The notes below the pieces were generated by a model. The model ran no database searches, was not told where the DNA came from, and saw nothing but the letters and a program-made list of their open reading frames with translations. This document shows positions 10,509 through 22,929 of a stretch of 64,000 nucleotides of DNA, in pieces. Each line of letters starts with the position of its first letter. Positions within the stretch are counted from its first letter, which is position 1. The translations under genes were made by a program, and so were the position numbers. The stretch spans positions 1-64,000 of the forward strand of contig JAACJM010000083.1 in the NCBI GenBank assembly GCA_013368315.1, written 5' to 3'. Origin of the DNA: Tetrapyrgos nigripes (Eukaryota; Basidiomycota; Agaricomycetes; Agaricales; Campanellaceae).

Positions 10509-12119
10509 TCAACATATATATATATTGATATATTGGACGATCTCACCGGTGAGCATGATGACATGATAGTTGACCAGTTAGAGGTCCAAACACCATCGCT
10601 CATGACTTGAGTCACAGAGAACGTTGAAATGGGAGGTGAGTGAGCCCAATTGCCAAGTTTCCGCCAAGTACTCCAGTTGTATCTTCCCAGGCCTGTGTGG
10701 CAATGTGTGAGTGGGGACGAGCGAAAATGTTACGCTGCATTGAACAGAAAATGATCCCAGCATAGGTGTACGGATCTGTATATGTTTTCATGAATGTTCT
10801 GACCTATGATCAGAAAAGAGTTCTCATTGACGTTGTCATTAGAACTAGTACGAGTGGTATAGAAGTGTCAAGGTTAGATGGTCATCCACATGCTGTGTAT
10901 AGTAGCAGAGGTAGTATATATTTTGGGAGGGAGGAAGGAGGCCCAGTAGAGGCGGATTAAGAAGATCAAATATTTCTCGGAGTGCATGAGATAGGTTCGG
11001 TGCTCAATGATACTGTCAGGATACACGGGCAGGTAAAAAGGTTCTTGTTCACAAAGTCGCTATTTTACTTTGTAGAGCATTTCAGGGCAGAGTCTGAGAG
11101 GGAGTGGGAGTGTGAAAAGATGTAGAGCTGAACATGGACGACGTTAGGGCAGCACAAAGGGAGCAGAGACCGAACAAATCAGACGTTGATGAGAGTTGTC
11201 CGTCACAGTTGAGTTGAGAAAGAACTGAATCATCATATATTATTAACCAAAAAAGCGACTAAATTGCTTCGAGAGCATGGTGAAGTAGATGTAGAAAGTA
11301 TATATATACAGTAAGAATGTCTCTAAGTACACAAGGGTAAAACAAAATATCCTAGTCCTTCAGTGAAGGCTGAGAGCACCTCTCACAATCTAGGCACAGA
11401 TAGTGGACGTAGGGACAACAGAGGCAACTGCATGAATCACAGTGGTGCCCGCAGGAATGAATGAGCGTGGTGATGGTATGGATGGCAGAGGTGACGACGA
11501 GAATAATGACGGAAGGAGATGGGACACGAACGGTGCCCAAAGAGATGGAGTCAGGGTCGGGAATCCACAAGACTTTGCCAGATTCCGGAAACATATCACC
11601 TGTAAGAAGGTGTAAGGGAAGGGAGGACAGCGAAAATTCGACAGATGTTTGTGATAGGGTCTAAGCACCTCTTAGGGAGCGGAATTTTTTATGTTCTTTT
11701 TTATACACCTCGTAGAGAAAGGAATTTTTTATGTTCTTTTTTATACACCTCGTAGGGAAAGGAATTTTTTACGTGTTCTTTTTTATGCACCTCGTAGGTA
11801 GAAATTTTTTTTTTAGGGTGCGTGTATGTATGTGTGGGGTGTGGGAATGGCAGGGATGGTGCGGGATGGGAGTTGGAGAGGGGGTAGTGTGTTCTGGTAG
11901 CCAGAAATGAGACTTACGTGCAGTGAAGAAGGCAGACAACGCGTTTGAGTCGACTACACCGAGAAGTCGCAGAGCGCTGATTGGCTCCTGGCGACGTTTG
12001 TCACGCGGAATTTGGGGGAAAAGACTGCAGCTCGACGGGGAGTGAGTGAGAGAGCCAAGTTTCAGTGGAGAAGGACGCCAGGAAGGGGTTTTTTGGGTTG
12101 GATGATGATGGTGGTTAAG
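10509..12119. other. No confident gene
   Basis: After the element there is AT-rich sequence with a TATATA run, then mixed sequence with overlapping short frames on both strands near 11350-11670 that resemble no family. A T-rich tandem array (11666-11811) is listed separately. Confidence 0.45.
11666..11811 (+). repeat. ~44-bp T-rich tandem repeat, about 3.5 copies
   Basis: Units begin CACCTC.TAGG and continue into GGAATTTTTTATGTTC and TTTTTTATAC. Four starts are visible about 44 bp apart, the third unit carrying a 2-bp insertion and the last being truncated. Runs of T on this strand may also hamper sequencing. Confidence 0.8.
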
Positions 12120-12388
12120 GTGAGTTCAGTGTAATTTGCGAAATTACCCTGCCTGATCGATATCCCGAGGGTGCGATTGACTTTGAGGACTCCAGACTTT
12201 AAAGGCGGGTGGCCTGGATGCGCTTATATATGTAACTCTAAATGAGTATTTGATAGAGAAAGACAGAATAAAAGAGTAAAAGACTTGAAGAGTGTAAGAA
12301 TGTGATATGAATGAGTTATCATTGGAATTATAGGCAGCAGCCTCAACTGGCAGCAGAGGGTTGAAAAAGATTCAGGATTTTCCCGACA

Positions 12389-12496
12389 CTCCCTGGCTGG
12401 GAGTCGAACCCAGCTTTCGCGCGTCGGTGATTATGGTGTGCTTCATAACCCAAGGAATATGACAGGCGCGTGTACTAACCGTTATACTACAAGGGA
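12389..12496 (-). tRNA. tRNA-Asp(GTC), one acceptor mismatch
   Basis: On the minus strand the acceptor reads TCCCTTG against CCAGGGA, one mismatch. A normal D-arm, the anticodon loop CTGTCA/C with anticodon GTC, and T-arm CTGGGTTCGACTCCCAG follow. A 36-nt intron (12424-12459) sits at the canonical site one base 3' of the anticodon. It may be functional, but the acceptor mismatch leaves doubt. Confidence 0.6.
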
Positions 12497-12975
12497 ATTG
12501 CGCTACCGATAATGGGACAAGGATTCATGGCGGCGAGGAAAGGAGACATGAGAATGAGGAAGAGAAACAGGTAGGAAAGAAAAGAAGAGGTGAGGCAGCT
12601 CCAAATATACCAGGCGACGAGAGGATTACCATTTCGAGGTTGATATCTTTGATCGATGATCGACGGGTTGAAATTTGCAATTGCAATCCTGCGAAATTAC
12701 TCCCGTGTACGTGTGATCGGCGGTATTTGAGGCGGCGATCTGAGTGCAGAAGAAAAGGTTTACAAGGCGGCTGGGTTTGGCGGGATGCCCGTAAAGATAA
12801 ATATCTGAGTGAAGTGGGTACGTATTTGATGAGATATAGATCAGAAAGATAGAGCAAAAAGCAGACAGCTGCCACAGAGTCATGGGCAGTCTACTATGTA
12901 TCAGGATATTCGGTTATTTGCAAAAAAAAAAAAAACAAGGGCGCAAGTCGCAAAACAGTATGTTGGCCTGGGAAA

Positions 12976-13064
12976 CTCCCTGGCTGGGAGTCGAACCCAG
13001 CTTTCGCGCGTCATGGAACCGGTTGATGACAGGCGCGTGTACTAAACCGATATACTACCAGGGA
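12976..13064 (-). tRNA. tRNA-Asp(GTC) with 16-nt intron
   Basis: On the minus strand the acceptor pairs TCCCTGG with CCAGGGA, discriminator G. The anticodon stem is CGCGC/GCGCG with loop CTGTCAC, anticodon GTC, and the T-arm is CTGGG/CCCAG. A 16-nt intron (13011-13026) lies at the canonical position after base 37. It is transcribed away from UTP7, whose start lies about 200 bp downstream on the other strand. All stems pair, so it looks functional. Confidence 0.85.
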
Positions 13065-13261
13065 GATATTAGAATGGGAGTGAACTGGAAACCGTTGCGC
13101 GAATGAGAAGAAGAAAAGGAAAGAGGAGAGGAGAGGGCACCAGGCTGAGCGGGATGTCCATTTCGGAATGAAAAGTCGGGGATCGTGGATGTTGGAAATG
13201 GAATTGGCAATTGGCAATTGGTCACCGGACTGCAAAAACTTACATAATCCATCCTCCCTCA

Positions 13262-15836
13262 ATGGACGCGTTAATAGCCAAAGGCAACGCCGTCCACCCT
13301 CTCTCCCACAAAAACTCAAAAAAACCCCAAAAAGAGACAGACAACACTCTCAGTTCCATCGTCAAAAACACGTCTCTCCCCAAATCCTTCCAATCCCTCA
13401 AACACAAAGCCTCCTCCAACAATGCCCACAACCACATCGCCAACAAAAAACTCCGTACTCAACTGAACCGCACCTCTGAACACATAGCCACGTCCAAAGC
13501 ACTCCTCCAAGATGCAGAAATGCTATTACTCGAAGACTCTGGTCAGATGCAACTCGAGGACGAGATGGAAAGGACTTGGCGGGTTGGGCAGAGTGAGATT
13601 TCTGGGAGTGTAGGACAGGAAGCTGCAAGGGGAAGGAAAGAGTGGAAGTTGGAGGGGGGACCGTATAGGTCTAGGTATACGAGGAATGGGAGACATTTGG
13701 GGATAGTGGGCAAGATGGGACATGTTGCGACGTTTGATTGGCAGACGGGTCAGTTGCATACCGAGTTGCAGTTGGGGGAGACGTGTAGAGATTTTACGTG
13801 CGTGTCTTCTTTTTTTATGTTTGTTTTTTGCTCATAAGGATGATAGATTCCTACACGACCACTCTCACTTTGCCGTTGCACAAAAGAAATATGTTTTCAT
13901 CTACGACAGAGACGGTGTCGAGTTACATTGTCTCAAAGCCCATATTGATCCAACTAGACTCGAGTTTCTACCTTATCATTGGTTACTAGCTAGTGTGGGC
14001 AACCCAGGCTACCTAAAATACCAAGACACTTCCACTGGCCAACTCGTCTCCTCCCACCGCACCAAACTCGGCTCATGCACCACCATGGCTCAAAACCCCT
14101 TCAACGCCGTCATCCACCTAGGCCATACAAATGGTGTAGTAACCCTTTGGACACCTAACATGCCAGATCCAGCTGTCCGACTCCTCGCTCATGTGGGACC
14201 TGTTTCCTGCGTTAGTGTTGATAGTGATGTTACTACCAACGGAGGAGGAGGAGGAGGAGGAAGATACATGGCCACAGCAGGAAAAGACGGAACCGTCAAA
14301 GTATGGGATTGTCGGAACTGGAAAGGATGCGTACGCGAATGGGTTGTCAGAGGGACGGGAGACCCAGAGGTGGAGTGGAGTCAGAGGGGGTTTTTGGCTG
14401 TTGCGAGTGGTGGGGGGGTTAATGTGTATACTAAACCTACGTTGGTTGAGCCTCATCACAATCCTCGTATAACAACCACACATCAACCCCCTCTCTATCT
14501 AACTCACCCTCTACCCCACCGTCCTCTGACCTCCCTACGGTTTTGCCCATTCCAAGATATTCTGACTATTGGACATGCAAGGGGGTTATCGTCGATTTTG
14601 GTACCGGGGGCTGGAGAACCGAACTTTGATAGTGGGGAAGCGGATCCGTTTGAGGGGAAGAAGGGGAGGAGGGAGAGAGAGGTTAGGGGCTTGTTGGATA
14701 AGGTGAGTGAGAGTTGGTTTAGACGTCTTTTTCGTTTTGTTTTGGGTTTTGGCTTTCTGGTTGGGGTGGGGTTGGGTTGAGGGTTTGGGAGTTGGGTGGG
14801 TTGGTTGATTGGTTGGGGATTTTGGTGTTGGGTTGGCGGGTTGGGGGTTAGACGACGTTAGACGTCTCTTTCGTTTTGGTTTGTTTTGGTTTTGTGTTTA
14901 GGCAAATGCTTGTACCTGCACTGGCAGTTGTCCTTCGTTCTTCGTTCTTCGTTCTTCGTTTTTCGTTCTTCCTTTATCCTTCATCCTCTCTTTTTCTCTC
15001 TTTTCTCGTATCCTCACTAACTCACCACTCACTAACTAACTCCTTTTTCTTATCCCACAGATCCAACCAGACATGATAACCCTCGACCCATCATCTATCG
15101 GGACGTTGGCTCCTCCTTCAAAACTTACCACCACTACTTCAGTTACCGCAGTTTCGTCAGAACTCAACTCTGCCGCTCTGGGTTCGGCAAAATCGGATAT
15201 ACCGTATGCGAGGCTGCCGAGGTATGAAAGGTTGAGGGTTAGTGGGAAGGTGGATGAGGAGGACGACGACGAGGAAGATGAGGACCATGATGGGGATGGT
15301 GGAGGTAGGAAGGGGAACGGGAACGGAAAGAAGGAGGATAGAGAAGAAAGAGAAAAGAGAAAAATGCGAGGAAAAGGAAAGAGTTTAAAGAGGTATTTGA
15401 GAAAGCAGAGGAAGAATGTGGTTGATCCTGCTGCGGTGAGTGCGAGTTTGGGTTTTGGGTTTTTGTTTTGTTTCTTTCCCGAGTCTTCACCGGGTCCTGG
15501 TCTCCCATCCCGTCTTTTGTCTTTTGTCTTTACTTGTACTTTGCTGCTGCTCGTCCATTCTCGTTGTCTGTTCTGTCTCTGTCTCCTGTCTCTATCTTTC
15601 TGTCTTTTTTTCTTTCTTTCTTTTACGGTCGCTGTCATTGACTGACTCCCCTCTCACACCTACACCTACAGCTCGCAATCCGTAAAAAACTCGAAAAACA
15701 AAAAGAAGAAAGGAGGATTGAAAAGATGGTGGCTATTGGGAGGATAGAGGGGGAGAGGAAGCCGTCTGCGTTGGATCGGTTTAAGAGGGGGATTAGGAGA
15801 GGGATTGAAGCTAAAACTAAGAAGGTTGAAGGATGA
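13262..15836 (+). CDS. UTP7: U3 snoRNP / small-subunit processome protein Utp7
   Basis: WD40 protein of the nucleolar small-subunit processome, needed for 18S pre-rRNA processing (yeast Utp7, human WDR46/BING4). Exons: 13262-13797, 13847-14702, 15061-15435 and 15672-15836, giving 643 aa. Family landmarks are MDALIAKGN at the start, the basic helix LRTQLNRTSEH, ETCRDFTFLHDHSHFAVAQ, LEFLPYHWLLASVGNPGYL, AQNPFNAVIHLGHTNG, TAGKDGTVKVWDCRNWKG and GLSSILVPGAGEPNFDSGEA. The basic C-terminus carries KGKSLKRYLRKQRKNV and PSALDRFKRG. An eight-Gly run lies in the middle of the propeller. Intron 3 (358 nt) is unusually long and T-rich for this window. A decayed copy of its 5' end lies at 6228-6535. Confidence in identity is high. 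Confidence 0.96.
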
Positions 15837-16399
15837 GGGAAGGGGGGTTGACGTTGAGGGACTGTACATGTTCTGTTACCGTTTACGCTTTTACGGTTTC
15901 AGGTACCCGGTACCCAAAAGCCTATCGTTAGTCTGACTCTTAGTTAGAAGAACGTTGACGACTACACCTCAAACTTCTTCATATCGTATCATAACGAATG
16001 GGTTGGTTACAGATGTATCTAAAAGTGGTAATGGTAAGTTGGTAACCCCACCAGCGATGTAAGTCAGTACTCAAGTACTCAAGTATTCCAATCTCTCCTC
16101 CCTTCAGACTCTCTCTCGTCTCTGCTTTCCTTTCTCTTATCCGCTCACATACATAAGACAAGATCCACGGCACGGAGGTATATATTTTGAATAGAATTGG
16201 AATTTCAACGTAACATGCGCACTGATCGACTCGACAAGTCTGAAATTTTCAAGAAAAGGTAATCCCGCCTCCGAGTTTTTGAAATTCTTTCTTTCTCACA
16301 TCCTCCGTCTTCCCTCCGTGGCCGTCTTTCCCTCTCTTCTTCATGCTCACTGCGCATTACCTTCCCTCCCTGCTCACTCTATCTGACATCGATAACATC
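15837..16399. other. Intergenic, no gene seen
   Basis: Sequence between the UTP7 stop and the next tRNA. It contains repeated GTACCCGGTACC-like and TCAAGTACTCAAGTA stretches. No coding or RNA gene is supported. Confidence 0.5.
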
Positions 16400-16512
16400 T
16401 CCCTGGTAGTATATCGGTTAGTACACGCGTCTGTCATTTGGGTAATTGACTTAACTTGATTGGTTATGGACGAGTCACGCGCGAAAGCTGGGTTCGACTC
16501 CCAGCCAGGGAG
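16400..16512 (+). tRNA. tRNA-Asp(GTC) with 41-nt intron
   Basis: Acceptor TCCCTGG pairs with CCAGGGA, discriminator G. The D-arm lacks one T found in the other copies, which is closer to the usual D-loop. The anticodon loop is CTGTCA/C with GTC, and the stem CGCGT/GCGCG holds with one G-U pair. The 41-nt intron (16437-16477) is unrelated in sequence to the introns of the other copies. It looks functional. Confidence 0.85.
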
Positions 16513-17519
16513 TGTAACTGTTTGCGGCCGACTTTTTTTCACCTTTTCCACCCACACACATAATTACCTTTTGGTTCAATGAACTTTTCTCGAGATTGGG
16601 TGCTCCTGCCAGCTGGAGTCGAAGTCCTTTGAATTTGAAATCACAATTTTTTCTTGCATCGATCTCGATCTCCCAGCTGGCCTCATGACAATGTGGCTGC
16701 GGAACTATTTGCTCGAGGTTCGAAGACGAAGACGAAGGATCCTGGATATGTTCCTGGCCCTGGCCCCTGCATGTACCTGATTGCAACTTGAAAATGTATT
16801 TTGGTATCTTGTACTAATCAGACTCATTGGCCTGCAACAGCAGCCGACCCCATTCCTACCCAACCAATCCCTTGGAAGTTGGAAGAACCCGTGCTTGTAC
16901 GCATTGGTACATGTGTCTGGACAGACATCAAAATCAGACCAGGTACATATCATGATGTATATTAATGCGACTTGAGGTACCAACGACCCGACCGACCCAC
17001 TCTTGTCCGCGACTCGAGATCAAGAGTGTGTCTAAATTCCCTCAAACAGAATCCAGACAGGATATTTACCAGCTTGAGCTGTACATATGGTTCAGAATTC
17101 TAATCTCGTTTCGCCGTGACGGTCGGTGAATATGTGCTATTTATGAGTTTCCAGTAGATAAGATTAGTATCGTTCAGTTGGTTGGCTGGGTTTGTCTTCA
17201 GCAAAATCGAGGTTGGTTGTTCACAATGAGGTTTTCCATTTTCGTTGAGCATCGATATTACACTGCTGAGCAAGACCGCGATAGGTAGGCTGCAAGTAAG
17301 TACTTTTTTTTTCCTTTGGTATGTATGCTAAACACCGTGGGAAAATTTGAAGCCGGCTTGTCGGAGTCTGTTGGCTAATGTAGTAAGATAGTCATCGAGA
17401 CGCCTTCCGGAACCCAGTTCTTGGACCTGGTCCGGATACAATCCTCCTCCTCCTCCTCCCAGCGCTTGTTCCAATTTCTCGAAACTTTGACGGAGATCAT
17501 CACCGTCGCGCAGCAGCTT
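16513..17519. other. Intergenic, no gene seen
   Basis: No protein family is recognised on either strand. The right part is the promoter region of the GH16 gene; a CTCCTCCTCC run near 17443-17460 lies close upstream. Confidence 0.45.
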
Positions 17520-17536
17520 GATATATATTTATATGG
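17520..17536 (+). promoter_or_regulatory. TATA-like element of the GH16 gene
   Basis: TATATATTTATATGG lies about 65-80 bp upstream of the start codon at 17601. The relic promoter near 9384 keeps a similar TATATA at the same relative place. A role as core promoter is inference. Confidence 0.4.
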
Positions 17537-17600
17537 ATGGAAGGTGGTACTGTGTCTGTGCCCTCATTTTTCCCTTCTTTCTCCCTACCTTCACCTTACG

Positions 17601-19080
17601 ATGATATCACGCCAATTCGTCGCCCTTGCAACACTTGCGACTGCTGTTGGGGCTCAACAGTACCATCTGTCTATGGATTTTAGCGGTCCCAACTTGTTCG
17701 TTCAGATTATCTTCATACTTACGGGCCATGTGGTCTAACTTGGTGACGAACAGCTTCGAAGGCTTCAAATACAACGAAAGCGCCATTGACTCTAATAACT
17801 TTGGTCGGTTGCCTCTATCTTTCCCGCTTCACTCAATGCCGAACCTCTTGCAACAGGAAATGTGCACTTCCTCGGCCAAGATCAAGCTCTCGCTTCCAAC
17901 TTGACTTTTGTCGACTCCAACGGACACGCTATTATTAAAGTAGACAACACGACCAACGGTGCAGGAGATCCAATTTTTGGCCGAAACACTGTCTATTTGA
18001 TGAGCAATGAGATGATGTCAATTGGGAGCTTGCTTGTATTCGATGCTAACCACATTCCTTTTGGGGTGCGTGCTTACTGACTGTCTACCTTTCATTTTGA
18101 CTGAAAATATTTACAGTGCTCAGTTTGGCCCGCCTTATTCACTCAAGGTCAGCAATGGCCTGAGCAAGGTGAAATTGATATCGTGGAGCAAGTCAATCGT
18201 GCCACCAAGAATCAGTACTCCCTTCACACCGGTGTAACCGCCGGAACTTGCATGCAAGCAGACAACACCAACCAAACCGGAAAACCAACATCTACTCCCA
18301 ATAACTGTACTGTTGTTCCCGAAATCAATCAAAACACGGGCTGTGTTGTCCAAGATGCATCAGACAACTCGTTTGGAAGTGGATTTAACAGAAATGGAGG
18401 AGGGGTGTACGCTATGTTGTGGGATGAAAATGGAATAGCGATGTGGTTCTGGGAGAGGAATAGCGCCATTCCTAGTAGGATTGATACGAATCCTGATCCT
18501 ACAAAGTTTTCGACTCCTGCTGCATTCTTCCCTGCGAGTGGATGTAATCCCTCGACTGCGTTTGGTCCGCAGATTATTACTTTGGTGAGTGCATCGATTC
18601 TAAGTTGAATACATCATCTCAAGCTCGGTCCCCTAGTACATCGACATCTGTGGTGCTTTTGCCGGGAACGACCAAGTCTTCCAACAGACTTGTGGTTCCG
18701 TCGCCCCAAATTGCGCTGACCTAGTTCGTGATCCTGCAAACTATGCCGATGCCTACTGGGATATCAACTACCTTCGTGTGTTCACGGCGTGAGTTTTTCT
18801 GCATCACTTATAATGAGTTTGTAGTTCTGAACCTTGTGTGAATATTAATCATATCTTTATTAGTAGTAACACTTCAAATTCGACCCCCACCGTCAGTTCG
18901 GACCCAGGACAAGGACCGACTGCCACTACTGCTGGTGGTGGTGGTAGTAGTACAAGTCCCTCTAGCGGAAACACTAGCGACAACGCCGGGGGCAACTCGG
19001 CTCTTTCACTTTCCACGAGTGGTACGACCATGATGTCTACCCTTGCGCTATTCCTGGGTGTCGCAGCTTTGGGCCTATAA
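17601..19080 (+). CDS. GPI-anchored GH16 endo-beta-1,3(4)-glucanase-like enzyme
   Basis: Likely hydrolyses or remodels beta-1,3(4)-glucans at the cell wall. Exons: 17601-17695, 17754-17803, 17857-18065, 18117-18584, 18637-18788 and 18864-19080, giving 396 aa. It has an N-terminal signal peptide (ending near VGAQQ), then YHLSMDFSGPNFF. The GH16 active-site motif GEIDIVE lies near residues 136-142, with Glu137 the expected nucleophile and Glu142 the acid/base; the SVWPALF strand precedes it and SLHTG follows. A Ser/Thr/Gly-rich linker leads to a hydrophobic C-terminus (TLALFLGVAALGL), which suggests a GPI anchor. Frame and phase agree at all five introns. A 5' fragment of a paralogue lies at 9340-9568. 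Exact substrate is not determined. Confidence 0.92.
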
Positions 19081-20663
19081 AGATTTTTTTTTAGCCACGC
19101 TACATCCAAGTTCTATCACATAGCAATCCTGAACAATTTGGAATACTAGTTCAAGTTGCTGATGACGCCCGTGACTGCATGCATGTAATCCTTCCTTGTG
19201 TAATCCCGTCATCATCCACTCCTTTTTCAGTTTTTTTCCCGGTTGGCTAGTATCCGTGTCCTATAAGTATTCATCTTGATTCTTGCCCTTTATGTAAGAA
19301 CGTGTTGTAGGGATTTAGGTTCTACTCTTGATTGCTTTCTCTTACACAGTACTTACATCTTTACCAAAGCACTGTTTATTATACCTAGCTGGAACAATTA
19401 TAGAGACCCCAGTAAGAGTTGTTTTTCTTCCTGAAACATGCTTCAAAGATTGTCAGCCACGCGGAGGCGTCCTCGTGGCCAGTAAATGGTGCTGGTTCCG
19501 CCATAGAGTAGTGCCTGGATGAGATGTAGATAATAGACCATACAGACTAATGAGAATACTTGATGAGCAGGCCAATTGAGATGATTAATACTACGCTGTA
19601 TTACTGGCACTACTGGATACTGGATTGTCCGAAGTAAATCTTATCGATTCCAGATGACTAGTCTCATTTTCCCTACTTCCCAACTCGAATTCTGTTCCAA
19701 TGATTATGACGTTACTTCTACCTGATTTCTTCATGTTCAGCATCATTCGTGGAGCCTATCGGTGAAGTTAAGCAACAAATTCTGAGAATACGCATGAATC
19801 AGAAATACCACGACTGCATATCCAGCCATTAGTCACCTAGTAAGAAATTTTAGTTAAATCAGAGCAACTAGTAGTACGCCGATGAAATTCAGACTCACGC
19901 AGTACCCATTTGCTGAATTGGTCTGCAGGACAGTAAGACAATAAAAATCAGGTTTATGAGCTGAAGAGCTAAGGGCATGGCCTATTATGCCTTGATCATC
20001 CAAAAATGCTAACAAGACATACTGAAAGCCCTAGATACATTTATGAATTAGTTACTTATGCTCCTGCCTTGAAAGAGAAAAAACTTTACATTAGAAAATA
20101 AAATGCGCTGTTTTGAACGAACGAAGATAAGACTGGCAAGATCTCCTGAGACTTCCGAACTCGTGCAAAGAACGATCCAGTTGATGTTGCTAGTCTAGTG
20201 ATATCAAGCGATCTCACGAACTTATATAATGTGAGGAGGAAAAATATCACTAGAACATGTTCAGGTCACTGAGTGTATGTAAGTCAAGAACTATACAAGC
20301 AACAGACAAGTCCAGGACCCTGGAGGATGTGTAACAAGTTCGTAAATAATTGATAACGTCCAAAAAGAAATTTCATGACTTACCATGCTGTCAGACTCAG
20401 TTTTATGTCTGTGGGACGAGTGGCGATACAACTAGGGATGGGCACCTGTGGCGTGCATGAAAGGACAGTGATCGTAGATACCTCTACGCCGACAATGACG
20501 AATGATACCTATGTATGAACATATGTGATCCAATAGGCGGCAGATCAGATTTTCATATCTTATGATAGTTTCCGCTAAGACATAGATGAGCCGTTGCTAT
20601 GAGTTGCATATATAATTCCGACCAAATGCCACAACTCACCTATATACAAAAACCAAGTGGTAA
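19081..20663. other. Intergenic, no gene seen
   Basis: No coding region is supported. A 24-bp near-palindrome at about 19456-19479 (GCCACGCGGA, spacer, TCCTCGTGGC) is the only structure I noticed. Confidence 0.45.
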
Positions 20664-20909
20664 TCAAGACTGTTGTAGAGATTGAGCATTTGATAAAATG
20701 ATATCCTCCAATAAGTGACTCGGCTGATCTGAGCGATCGTAGTTGAACAACGCGTTGATGCGAAGTAGAAGCAATACTTCTCCGAGAGCATTTGCTACGA
20801 CCGGACCGTTGCTGTGTTTTTGAAGGTTCCGTTTACGCTCAAGGATAGAAAACCAGGAAATGTGCCACATACAAGCCAATATACCAAAACCATCCGGTAC
20901 AGCTGTCAT
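20664..20909 (-). pseudogene. Possible membrane-protein exon relic
   Basis: The minus-strand frame contains GEVLLLLRINALFNYDRS, which resembles a transmembrane helix of the DUF6533 membrane proteins common in Agaricomycetes. No start, neighbouring exons or other domain parts are convincing, so it is at best a gene fragment. The match is from general impression only. Confidence 0.25.
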
Positions 20910-22400
20910 AAGGTCTAAGTTCTCTTTGTGAAATGCCCTTCAATTGAAGAAGATATATGATCTCCCTCCCAACCCATCCCTTTTCTTCTACCTCTTTAGC
21001 GTTACTCCATCGTTTCACACAATCCCATTCCTTTTCAGGCGGCTCTAATTGGGGTCACCGCGTTTGCGTAAACCTTACTCCCAGCTCTCACTCTCTTTCT
21101 CGACGGGAATCACATTCTTCCCCGTCATACCTCGGTAGAATTCGTAAAGGCAAGGGATGAACAATTCCCAACAGAAATGCCTGCAAATATCAATGGCCGC
21201 CCGCAGTGTGGGTTGTCAGGCCTGGGTATCGTGACCCGCAGCGTCATAGAAATCTAGTCTGGTGTTTATCTCTGAGGCCCAGTGAAAACGGACTATGCAT
21301 GAATCTGCGCAAATATGCGCTTTTATGCAATCTGGCAGATCTCCATTCAGTGGAACCAGATTTTTGCAGAGAATGAGCCCTTTTTCCGCACTTTTCTGCA
21401 TTATCTGCACGAGAGAATTAGCAGCAAAAGAAATCTTGCTTGAAATCTGCACTGTTCTGCGTATATCTGGCGATTCCTGCACGAAAGAATGGTGAAAAAG
21501 TAAATGATATACTTATTTCTGCATCTAGTATCTGCGATAATATGCACAAAATCTGAAGCTATTCTATAGGAATCCCATCGAGTCCCATCCGCCTCAAAGT
21601 CCCCTTCGTCGTGCGCCATACCAAAATCTAAAACAGAAGTTCCGGAAGTATCATCAGCAGAGATCCCGAGCATGCGCGATGCGAAACTACGTACCATATA
21701 CAGCTGCAATCCTTCTTACACGTGTATTTCGAGACCTGAGGCCAAGTTTTGTGAGTTATACGCGAACGGCACATACATAGAGCAACTCACCTAATCGAAG
21801 GAGGGCAAGCGCGTAGCAGGCCATAAAGGAAGGGATGTTAATGTAAAGAGAGCTACATAAACACATTGTCAGTTAGGCGTCTTCGAAGAAAGGGTCGAAG
21901 AACGCACCGTTTGGGTTTTGCTCGCGAACGACATGCCAGAAGCCTACCAACGAGTCAGACAGGTTGAGGAGATGCAGCGGGCATAATAACTCACCATATT
22001 CCGGACCGCCTTACGTGCATATACCCCATTCCTACTACACAGACACGTGAAAGTTAGCGTGTCTGAACCGGCCTAGTGCGAAGACCTGCATGAGTGACCA
22101 TGTTGTAACGCGACGCTGAATGATGATGGGCGTCATTGGAATACTTACTGAGAGGCAACGGGCGTGGCAGAAGGATCCGACAGAGGGAGGGAGAAAAAAC
22201 GTCGACCAAATTTGGTCATTTGATGAGCCTGCTGCTTCTAATAAGTCTACATAAAACCGCAGATTCGTGCCTAGTTGTTTTTCACTCTCGCGGAAATGCA
22301 GCTCTAACCACCTCAGTTTTTGATAATGTATTCCATCTATTCCAAATATAAATTGTACAAATTTTTTCAAAGAAAGTCCAAGCACCAGTCCTACTTATGA
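20910..22400. other. Possible decayed minus-strand gene
   Basis: Several minus-strand segments are bounded by GTGAGT-like donors and TAG/CAG acceptors, for example pieces encoding GFWHVVREQNPNG and LYINIPSFMACYALALLRL near 21795-21960, and LDFGMAHDEGDFEADG near 21575-21640. I cannot join them into an open frame or name a family. Between 21290 and 21540 there are repeated CTGC/TGCA words typical of a decayed repeat. Confidence 0.25.
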
Positions 22401-22929
22401 CGAGGTCTGAAATCACAACCAATTCCTGACGCGGAAGTGGCTATGCGCTCGCGGAAATGGGCTTCAGTTCATAACGCGAGTTATGATTCGGTTTGCACAA
22501 CGATTTTTGGTATCTAGGCTTACTTAAGCTTACTACCAGTAAAATAAGATCCACAAAGTTGCCACCGAAAGCCATGCGAATATGCCAGTGAAGCGCCGTA
22601 AGAATATTTCTTGATTACCTCGTAACTTTCTATAGGCGCCAGCCCTATAGAATTGACTCCAAACTACATATCTACATAGTGGATATCGTCAGTCTGGTTA
22701 CTCTGGTATCGAGACTAGTAAAAATCCTCAGCTCAGTGTTATTCACGTGGAGACTCTTTTGCGTGGAGTACTTACACCTGATTCCAAAGTTGTTGCACCA
22801 GAGTGTTGGATTTTGTGGCTGTATATAGGCAAGATGGACTCGTCTCCGGTATTTCAAACTTTCTTGATTGTTTACTTCCTCCTGTTTCATCTCCATTTGG
22901 TATATAATGCGTAACGTAGTCATGTATAC
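22401..22929. other. Non-coding; contains a small dispersed sequence
   Basis: No gene is seen. About 22663-22720 resembles the 52-bp insertion at 38428-38479 (shared AACTACATATCTA, GATATCGTCAGTCTGGT and GAGACTA). Confidence 0.45.

Larger units (their letters stand above)
12120..13350. repeat. tRNA-Asp/UTP7 5' segmental duplication, intact member
   Basis: Two cassettes (about 12120-12496 and 12650-13064), each ending in a minus-strand tRNA-Asp, are followed by the UTP7 promoter and start. The same order occurs at 4590-6535. Because both loci contain the two cassettes, the tandem cassette duplication came before the segmental duplication. This member keeps its CpG sites and leads into the intact UTP7 gene, so it is the source or the preserved copy. 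Confidence 0.8.

Noticed and set aside
11352..11668. Overlapping frames on both strands upstream of the T-rich array
   Set aside because: No conserved motif, no consistent splice structure; probably chance.
15036..15638. 200-codon minus-strand frame opposite UTP7
   Set aside because: Ser/Pro/Phe runs are the mirror of the acidic and basic UTP7 C-terminal exon and T-rich introns.
19456..19479. 24-bp near-palindrome GCCACGCGGA...TCCTCGTGGC
   Set aside because: No partner sequence, target duplication or nearby gene to give it meaning; may be chance or an element end.
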